5,743 nt of DNA. Source: JANNGZ01 sp031404155. Lineage in GTDB: Bacteria > Pseudomonadota > Gammaproteobacteria > Burkholderiales > Burkholderiaceae_C. Every line of letters starts with the position of its first letter. Positions within the stretch are counted from its first letter, which is position 1. Of this stretch, positions 1-4,257 are shown piece after piece. The stretch spans positions 1 through 5,743 of the forward strand of contig JANNGZ010000066.1 of assembly GCA_031404155.1 (NCBI GenBank). The letters run 5' to 3'. A program made the position numbers and the translations under genes. Under the pieces are notes generated by a model, which saw only the letters and a program-made list of their open reading frames with translations, was not told the origin of the DNA and ran no database searches.

Positions 1-276
1 CATCGATCATGAGAGCCGGCGGGATGCGAGCCGACGCCATGCGAGCCATCAGCACAACACGCGGTGCGTACGCGGGTCGGCGACTTCAAGGATCGTGCAG
101 TTCCCATCCGCTGACATGCTGTTCGCTGGGCCCGTTGCCTACGTGGTGCCGACGAGGTGAATCTATCACCGCGTGTGCGCCGAGGCCAGCACGAGCGGCG
201 CTGTCAGTTCGGGATGCGCTTTGAAGGCCCTAAATTGCGTCCGATCAAACCCCAGCCAACTTCCGAAGCCCATGCG
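1..276. other. Left-edge region without a confident gene
   Basis: Apart from the short 15-nt-period repeat at 9-53, I see no supported gene, RNA or terminator here. A 22-residue minus-strand frame (49-117) and a plus-strand frame from position 9 exist, but neither has a ribosome binding site or recognisable family features. TTGAAG (221-226) and TAAATT (231-236) are promoter-like hexamers but are not correctly spaced from each other or from partners, so no promoter is called. Confidence 0.4.
9..53. repeat. Three imperfect 15-nt direct repeats
   Basis: The 9-mer ATGMGAGCC occurs at 9-17 (ATGAGAGCC), 24-32 and 39-47 (both ATGCGAGCC), spaced exactly 15 nt apart with unlike 6-nt spacers. Read on the plus strand it would encode MRAGG-MRADA-MRAIS; read on the minus strand one frame gives a repeating GSH pattern. 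The spacing is a multiple of three, so it could be a worn coding repeat at the edge of a gene lying mostly outside the window, or a chance micro-repeat in GC-rich DNA. No gene containing it can be supported from this window. Confidence 0.45.
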
Positions 277-540
277 ATGAGCCCACCGACGATGACGCCC
301 TTGCGCGCCGAAGCGCTGCGCGCCTCCATCGGCCGCGCCTTCGTGGCGGTGGCCATGCCCGACGAGGTCGCTCAGGCGGTGGCTGCGCGGCGCGAACTTG
401 CGCGCCGGGCGTTGGCCGGGTTTCACCGCGAAGGGCCGACTACGGCGCAGTGGTTTTGGGCTTGTCCTTTTCCTCTTTGGCGTCGCCGTTCTTGTCGAAG
501 ATGGGCTTGCCTTCGCCGTCCAGGTCCGGGTTCGGCTTGA
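277..540 (+). CDS. Doubtful hypothetical ORF, possibly a gene remnant
   Basis: This 87-residue frame starts at ATG 277 (a second ATG lies at 292) and ends at TGA 538-540. Up to about position 440 the codons are strongly G/C in third position and the peptide looks protein-like, with a segment RAFVAVAMPDEV followed by an Ala/Arg-rich amphipathic stretch. That segment loosely resembles the first strand and helix of the 2'-5' RNA ligase/cyclic phosphodiesterase (ThpR/LigT) family, but no HxT catalytic motif follows, so this is only a resemblance. Beyond 440 the frame runs antisense through the better-supported small gene on the minus strand and becomes Arg/Trp/Cys-rich, typical of a shadow. There is no clear Shine-Dalgarno sequence (only GAAG at 265-268). 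It may be a truncated gene, an over-long frame or nothing. Confidence 0.2.
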   Translation: MSPPTMTPLRAEALRASIGRAFVAVAMPDEVAQAVAARRELARRALAGFHREGPTTAQWFWACPFPLWRRRSCRRWACLRRPGPGSA

Positions 541-673
541 TCGCCGGCGAGCCCGCGCCTTCGGCTTCGTCGATGTGCTTCTCGGTGTGGCGCAGAAACT
601 CGTCGACCTCGTCGGTCGAATGTTTCGACGGCTCGATATGGCTGTGCTGCTTTTGGGCTGTGGGTTGGGTCAT
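440..673 (-). CDS. Small acidic hydrophilic protein of unknown function
   Basis: The 77-residue protein starts at ATG (complement of 671-673) with GGAG five bases upstream on the minus strand, and ends at TAG (complement of 440-442). Codon third positions are strongly G/C throughout, which separates it from the opposing frames. It has about 17 Asp/Glu and 11 Lys/Arg, no Cys, Trp or Tyr, no signal peptide and no membrane segment, so it is probably a soluble, largely disordered cytoplasmic protein. Residues 21-38 (DEVDEFLRHTEKHIDEAE) could form a short amphipathic helix. Residues 50-55 (DLDGEG) and 60-65 (DKNGDA) resemble the start of calcium-binding loops. I recognise no named family. It lies 143 nt downstream of the lipoprotein gene on the same strand; the gap and its own ribosome binding site suggest separate expression, though readthrough is possible. 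Confidence 0.8.
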   Translation of the reverse strand: MTQPTAQKQHSHIEPSKHSTDEVDEFLRHTEKHIDEAEGAGSPAIKPNPDLDGEGKPIFDKNGDAKEEKDKPKTTAP

Positions 674-737
674 GGCGGCTCCGCAGGGTGTGGGGGAACC
701 CCGAGTGTTGGCCGGCGCATCGGCCGCGTCTGTCGGT

Positions 738-753
738 GCGGCGGAAGCGCCGC
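738..753 (-). other. GC hairpin downstream of lipoprotein gene
   Basis: On the minus strand GCGGCG-CTTC-CGCCGC forms a perfect 6-bp GC stem with a 4-nt loop, 64 nt past the lipoprotein stop codon and 65 nt before the small acidic protein's start. No T-rich tail follows, so it is not a classical intrinsic terminator. It could stabilise a 3' end or be incidental in GC-rich DNA. Confidence 0.3.
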
Positions 754-792
754 GGTAAGACCAGGCCTACGACGCGCTGAGTTGCCGCGTGG

Positions 793-813
793 CGCGCCCG
801 CCGGGCCGGCGCG
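793..813 (-). terminator. Possible weak terminator hairpin after lipoprotein gene
   Basis: CGCGCC (793-798) pairs with GGCGCG (808-813) around a 9-nt loop, beginning 3 nt past the TAG stop of the beta-propeller lipoprotein gene on the minus strand. The tail is not T-rich, so intrinsic termination is doubtful. Its position directly behind the stop codon is the main reason to note it. Confidence 0.25.
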
Positions 814-816
814 TGG

Positions 817-2892
817 CTACCAGTCCCAACCGCCGAGCTGGCCTTGCGACAGCCAGTAAAGCTGTGCGCCGATTTGCAGGCTGCGCTCACCCCACAGGTC
901 CCAGGGCTGGGCGGTGGCCGACGCGGGCATCATCGGCTTCAAGCTCATCGCTCTCGCGGCCGTGTCGACCTCGATGCGTTGCAAGCCTTGTTGTGACGCG
1001 GCCGGCGCGGTGGCCGACACGAACAGCGGCAAAGCGATGCGGGTCACCGAACCCACGGTGAGCATGTTCAGGCCATGGGGGCCGAAGTCCAGCCCGCTTG
1101 CGCTGCCACGCTCGCCGAACACCTGGACCGCCAGTTCACGCGGCTGGGTCGGGTCGCGCACGTCGAACAGCGCCACCTTGACGCCGCCGGTGACCCCGGT
1201 GGCACTGGCCTGGCGGCCGACCCCGAAGAGCAGGCCGCCGTCGAGCGGGTAGAGGTAGTCGGAAAAGCCCGGCGCGCTGAGCTCGCCCACAACCTTCGGG
1301 TCGGCGGGGTTGCTCAGGTCGAGCAGGTACAGCGGGTCGATCTGGCGGAAGGTGACCAGGTAGGCACGGTCGCCCGCAAAGCGCACCGCATAAATCTGCT
1401 CGCCGGCTTTGCCGAGCAGGGCCGGGCGCTGCGCATTCGGCAGCCGCGACACCTCTTGCAGCGTCTGGTCCGAGGGCCGCTCGCGAAGCACGGTCAAGGT
1501 GGCGGGCGACGGCGGCGTGCCGCGCTCGGGCACCAGGCCCCAGCCGAGGTCGCCGGTGAAGCTGAGCACCCGCAGGTCGTCGTTGTGTTCGCTGATCCGG
1601 TAGGGCTTGCGGTGGAGATCCCAGCCGAGGTGGCCCGTGACCGAGCCGGAACCACGATAGACGAGCCCCGCGCTTTCGAGCGCGAACTTGTGCAGGTCGG
1701 TGCTGATGTCGAGCGGGTAGCGCCAGAGCAATGCGCCGCTGCCATTGCCCGGGTTTGTGCCCTCGTTGTAGGCGTAGCGCGTGGTGGCCAGCACCAGGCT
1801 GCGCGCCGACATGTACACCGCTTCGGTGCCGCCGACGACGCAGCGGCTGCGCTGCGAGAAGGTCGGGCTGGCCAGGTCGACCTCGGTGATGCTGGTGAGC
1901 TCGATGCCGAGCGAGGCGTTCTTCGCCTGCACGAGGCAGTCGGTGTCGGCGAACAGGGCCAGGGCCGCGCCACCGTTGATGCGGATCGTCGGCAACACAT
2001 CGCTGACCGCCAACCGCGCAAGCAAAGCTTCGCGCTCGGCCTCGGTGGCGGTCGCCGGCAGGGCTTCCACCGCGAGCTGCGGCGCATGCGTGCTGACCAG
2101 GTAGAGCGTGTTGCCGACCAGGCGCGAGCCGATCAGGCGGCCGGAGATCGAGATGCGGTCGCCCGCCGCCAGCCCGCCGGTGCCTGAGGCCTCCACCAGT
2201 TGCAGCAGCACGTCGCTGCTAGCGATGCCGGGTGCCGGCAGGATCGTCGGGCCGCCGGTGCAGTCCACCAGCGCGAGGCAGGGGTCGGGCCCGGCGAGCA
2301 GGGTCACGTTTTCGCCGAGCACCGCAATGCGCCGCCCGCTTGGGCCCGCGCTCAGGCTGGCGCCCGCGCTGGCTGCGAGCAGCATGCCGCGGGTGACCGG
2401 CAGCGCCTGGGCGTCGCCGGGCAGGGCCAGCGTGGCGGTGGCCTCGATGCGGCCGTCGGCCCCGCGCCGATGGGCTTGCAGGCGCGGGCTCGCCTGGCCG
2501 TTGGCGCCGCGCAGGGTGGTGTCGAGCGTGTAGATGAATTCGCCGTCGCTCTTGATCAGGTCGTCCTCGTCGATGCCGGGTTCCTGCACCGTGGTGCCCG
2601 AGCGCAGCAGGCTGTTGCCGGACGGGCTGGCCGCCACGGTGAGCGCAGGTGCTCCGCCGCCGGCGAAGGCCACGCCTGGTGAGACGAGGCGCTGGGCCTG
2701 TCGTGCGCGCAGCTTGTCCTTCACATAGGCCAGCAGCTCGCCGGGCTGCGATGCCGCGAGCGCGTTCTCGCCGCGGCCGCTCGGCGGCGGCGTGGGGTCG
2801 CCGCTGCTGCCACCGCAGCCGGCGAGCAGGCTCACCGACAGACCGAGCGCGGCCGCCCAGCCACGCAGTGCGTGATTCGATTGCTGCATCAT
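817..2892 (-). CDS. Beta-propeller domain lipoprotein (Beta_propel family)
   Basis: A 691-residue exported lipoprotein. The chosen ATG (complement of 2890-2892) has GAGG five bases upstream and puts a normal signal at the N-terminus: basic start, hydrophobic core about 11-23, lipobox L23-A-G-C26. Gly at +2 predicts outer-membrane sorting, and a Gly/Ser/Pro-rich linker (27-41) follows. Residues 100-121, containing TTVQEPGIDEDDLIKSDGEF, match the hallmark N-terminal segment of the secreted Beta_propel family (PF09826; family form NVQ-EGVDE-DIVKTDG). Residues 496-550, with IYAVRFAGDRAYLVTFRQID and later PGFSDYLYPLDGG, match its conserved blades. The family is thought to form a repeated-blade propeller, and its function is not established. 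Cys205/Cys211 and Cys319/Cys351 could form two disulfides in the periplasm or at the surface. The frame is intact, with stop TAG (complement of 817-819). It is divergent from the TRAP genes and no functional link is evident. Confidence 0.92.
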   Translation of the reverse strand: MMQQSNHALRGWAAALGLSVSLLAGCGGSSGDPTPPPSGRGENALAASQPGELLAYVKDKLRARQAQRLVSPGVAFAGGGAPALTVAASPSGNSLLRSGTTVQEPGIDEDDLIKSDGEFIYTLDTTLRGANGQASPRLQAHRRGADGRIEATATLALPGDAQALPVTRGMLLAASAGASLSAGPSGRRIAVLGENVTLLAGPDPCLALVDCTGGPTILPAPGIASSDVLLQLVEASGTGGLAAGDRISISGRLIGSRLVGNTLYLVSTHAPQLAVEALPATATEAEREALLARLAVSDVLPTIRINGGAALALFADTDCLVQAKNASLGIELTSITEVDLASPTFSQRSRCVVGGTEAVYMSARSLVLATTRYAYNEGTNPGNGSGALLWRYPLDISTDLHKFALESAGLVYRGSGSVTGHLGWDLHRKPYRISEHNDDLRVLSFTGDLGWGLVPERGTPPSPATLTVLRERPSDQTLQEVSRLPNAQRPALLGKAGEQIYAVRFAGDRAYLVTFRQIDPLYLLDLSNPADPKVVGELSAPGFSDYLYPLDGGLLFGVGRQASATGVTGGVKVALFDVRDPTQPRELAVQVFGERGSASGLDFGPHGLNMLTVGSVTRIALPLFVSATAPAASQQGLQRIEVDTAARAMSLKPMMPASATAQPWDLWGERSLQIGAQLYWLSQGQLGGWDW

Positions 2893-2913
2893 CAGCGCCT
2901 CGCAGAGTGACCT

Positions 2914-3144
2914 GTGACTACTTGGGCGGAGGCTGGTGGTTTGCGCCCCCACGCCACGACGATAACCCGAGACTCGCGCCGTGAAGCGCTGCACGCGGTG
3001 AAGGCGCGCGGCAACGGTGAGTGGGTGTATCGCGTGCGCTTTCGCGTCTGCCGCGGATGCGCACCTGATGGGCAGCGGACGCAGCAACGGCTGCTCGGCG
3101 AAACAGGCCTCGCCAACCCGGCCGCTGTGCTGGAAAGTCTGTAG
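2914..3144 (+). CDS. Doubtful small ORF in the divergent intergenic region
   Basis: A 76-residue frame begins at GTG 2914 (other in-frame GTG codons follow, for example 2998) and ends at TAG 3142-3144, 83 nt before the solute-binding protein start. From about 2980 on the third positions are mostly G/C and the peptide contains a CRGC motif and a plausible hydrophilic C-terminus. No ribosome binding site is clear, the first codons look non-coding, and long open frames are common by chance at this GC content. I recognise no family. It may be a remnant or simply spurious. Confidence 0.15.
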   Translation: MTTWAEAGGLRPHATTITRDSRREALHAVKARGNGEWVYRVRFRVCRGCAPDGQRTQQRLLGETGLANPAAVLESL

Positions 3145-3149
3145 AGGCC

Positions 3150-3167
3150 CCGGTGCCCCCGCGCCGG
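3150..3167 (+). other. Hairpin in the probable TRAP leader
   Basis: CCGGTGC (3150-3156) pairs with GCGCCGG (3161-3167) around a CCCC loop, with one G-T wobble. It lies 60 nt before the solute-binding protein start and is followed by AAAATCAAG, so it is not an intrinsic terminator on the plus strand. It could be an mRNA 5' structure if transcription starts upstream, or part of an operator; neither can be decided from sequence alone. Confidence 0.25.
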
Positions 3168-3227
3168 AAAATCAAGTATCCCTCCGCCTCGCCCAGCGGC
3201 ACTCGATCCAACTCCGGAGCCCTCAAG

Positions 3228-4187
3228 ATGAAGTCCATCAAACCCGCCATCGGCCTCTTCCTCGCCGGCCTGGCCCTGTCCTTCGGCGCCAGCGCCCAGA
3301 ACATCTCGATCGCCACCGGCGGCACCGGCGGTGTGTACTACCCGCTCGGTGGCGGCATCGCCGCGGCGCTGTCCAAACATGTGCCCGGCATGCAGGCCAC
3401 CGCCGAGGTCACCGGCGGGTCGGTGGACAACCTCAAGCTGATCGGCAGCGGCAAGCCCTATATCGGCCTGACCATGACCGACGCCACCCTGGACGCCTAC
3501 CGCGGCGAAGACAAGTTCAAGGGCAACAAGGTGGCGGTCAGGACCTTGATGATCCTGTACCCCAACCGCATGCATGTGGTCAGCATCGAAGGCCGCGGCA
3601 TCGCCAAGATGGCCGACCTGAAGGGCAAACGTGTTTCCACCGGCTCGCCCGGCAGCGCCACCGAGGTGATGGCCTTTCGTGTCATCGAGGCCGCCGGCCT
3701 GGACAAGGACAAGGACCTGAAGCGCGAGCGGCTCGGCGTGGCCGAGTCGGTCAACGCGGTCAAGGACGGCAAGATCGACGCCTTCTTCTGGGTCGGCGGC
3801 CTGCCCACCGCGGGCGTGACCGACCTGGCCAACACGCCCGGCACGAAGCTGAAGATGGTCGACCATGCCGAGGTGGTGGCCGCGATGAACAAGAAGTACG
3901 GCGACCTGTATGTCGAGGACACGATCCCGAAGGATGTCTACAAGGGCATGGACGCCGACAACAAGCAGGCCACGGTGATGAACATCCTGGTGGCGCACGA
4001 GAGCATGGACGACAAGACCGCGTACAACATCGTGAAGACGATCTTCGACAAGCGCGACGACTTGATTGCGGTGCACAAGGAGGCGATGAACTTCAAGCTC
4101 GAGAACCAGAAGACCAGCGCCACGCCGATCCCGTTCCACCCCGGTGCGCTGAAGTACTTCGCGGAGAAGGGCGTCAAGCTCAACTGA
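3228..4187 (+). CDS. TAXI family TRAP transporter solute-binding protein
   Basis: This is the periplasmic substrate-capturing subunit of a tripartite ATP-independent periplasmic transporter, which passes ligand to the membrane permease for ion-gradient-driven uptake. The 319-residue protein starts at ATG 3228 with GGAG (3216-3219) eight bases upstream. This start gives a clean Sec signal peptide: K2/K5, hydrophobic core about 7-20, predicted cleavage ASA|QN after residue 23. The mature part opens with ISIATGGTGGVYYPLGGGIA (residues 26-45), the signature of TAXI (TRAP-associated extracytoplasmic immunogenic) proteins, continues with LKGKRVSTGSPGSATE (131-146), and closes with IPFHPGALKYF (301-311), also typical. 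Length is normal for the family. The fused permease follows after 66 nt, confirming the transporter type. Some TAXI proteins bind glutamate or related organic acids, but ligand cannot be assigned here. A terminator just past the stop likely sets its level above that of the permease. Confidence 0.95.
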   Translation: MKSIKPAIGLFLAGLALSFGASAQNISIATGGTGGVYYPLGGGIAAALSKHVPGMQATAEVTGGSVDNLKLIGSGKPYIGLTMTDATLDAYRGEDKFKGNKVAVRTLMILYPNRMHVVSIEGRGIAKMADLKGKRVSTGSPGSATEVMAFRVIEAAGLDKDKDLKRERLGVAESVNAVKDGKIDAFFWVGGLPTAGVTDLANTPGTKLKMVDHAEVVAAMNKKYGDLYVEDTIPKDVYKGMDADNKQATVMNILVAHESMDDKTAYNIVKTIFDKRDDLIAVHKEAMNFKLENQKTSATPIPFHPGALKYFAEKGVKLN

Positions 4188-4204
4188 ACGCCCGCCGCGT
4201 CGAT

Positions 4205-4236
4205 CCCCCCAGCCAACACTGGGGGGATTTTCTTTT
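4205..4236 (+). terminator. Intrinsic terminator/attenuator between TAXI and permease genes
   Basis: CCCCCCAG (4205-4212) and CTGGGGGG (4219-4226) form a perfect 8-bp stem with loop CCAACA, followed at once by ATTTTCTTTT (4227-4236). This is a classical Rho-independent terminator, 17 nt after the solute-binding protein stop and upstream of the permease start. Since the two gene products work together, it is best read as a partial terminator that allows some readthrough, a common way to make binding protein in excess over permease. The alternative is that the permease has its own promoter, but no promoter is evident in the 17 nt between tail and start. Confidence 0.88.
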
Positions 4237-4257
4237 ATGAGCTCCAGCCCCAGATGA
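4237..4257 (+). CDS. Six-codon ORF overlapping the permease start
   Basis: ATG 4237 directly follows the terminator's T tract and encodes MSSSPR before TGA 4255-4257. The stop overlaps the permease start codon (ATG 4254-4256) in the ATGA arrangement typical of translational coupling. The permease itself has only a poor Shine-Dalgarno match (GAG at 4239-4241, 12 nt from its ATG). For this mini-ORF the only SD-like sequence is the G run in the terminator stem. It may be a coupling leader, or chance; nothing shows that it is translated. Confidence 0.25.
   Translation: MSSSPR

Larger units (their letters stand above)
2893..3227. promoter_or_regulatory. Divergent intergenic region between lipoprotein and TRAP operon
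   Basis: This 335-nt stretch separates the minus-strand lipoprotein gene from the plus-strand solute-binding protein gene and so should hold promoters for both. I could not find convincing -35/-10 pairs or a sigma-54 site. AAGTAT (3175-3180) in the A-rich patch AAAATCAAGTATC is the only faint -10-like element near the TRAP side, and it matches poorly. A hairpin (3150-3167) sits just upstream of it. The layout, not a recognised motif, is the reason for this call. Confidence 0.4.

Noticed and set aside
49..117. 22-residue minus-strand ORF near the left edge
   Set aside because: It is too short to judge, has no clear ribosome binding site and no recognisable features.
221..249. TTGAAG as a -35 box for the frame at 277
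   Set aside because: The sequence at the expected -10 distance (ATCAAA at 244-249) is a poor match, and the downstream gene is itself doubtful.
1075..2187. Plus-strand frame (370 codons) opposite the beta-propeller gene
   Set aside because: It is antisense to the recognised lipoprotein, with no ribosome binding site or family features.
2893..3087. Upstream start for the beta-propeller lipoprotein, adding 65 residues
   Set aside because: The extension is Arg-rich and would bury the signal peptide and lipobox. The internal start at 2892 has a good GAGG site.
3150..3167. Hairpin considered as an intrinsic terminator
   Set aside because: It is followed by A-rich, not T-rich, sequence on the plus strand, and no T tract follows on the minus strand either.
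3153..3227. Upstream start for the TAXI protein, adding 25 residues
   Set aside because: The extra residues precede a normal signal peptide, and GGAG at 3216-3219 supports the start at 3228.
2892..4139. Long minus-strand open frame (415 codons) opposite the TAXI gene
   Set aside because: It is antisense to the solute-binding protein, has low-complexity Val/His/Gly/Asp-rich composition, and spans the divergent promoter region. It is a shadow.
3017..4240. Plus-strand frame (407 codons) overlapping the TAXI gene in another frame
   Set aside because: The Arg/Gln/Gly/His-rich composition is typical of an out-of-frame reading. The TAXI frame has the signal peptide, ribosome binding site and family motifs.
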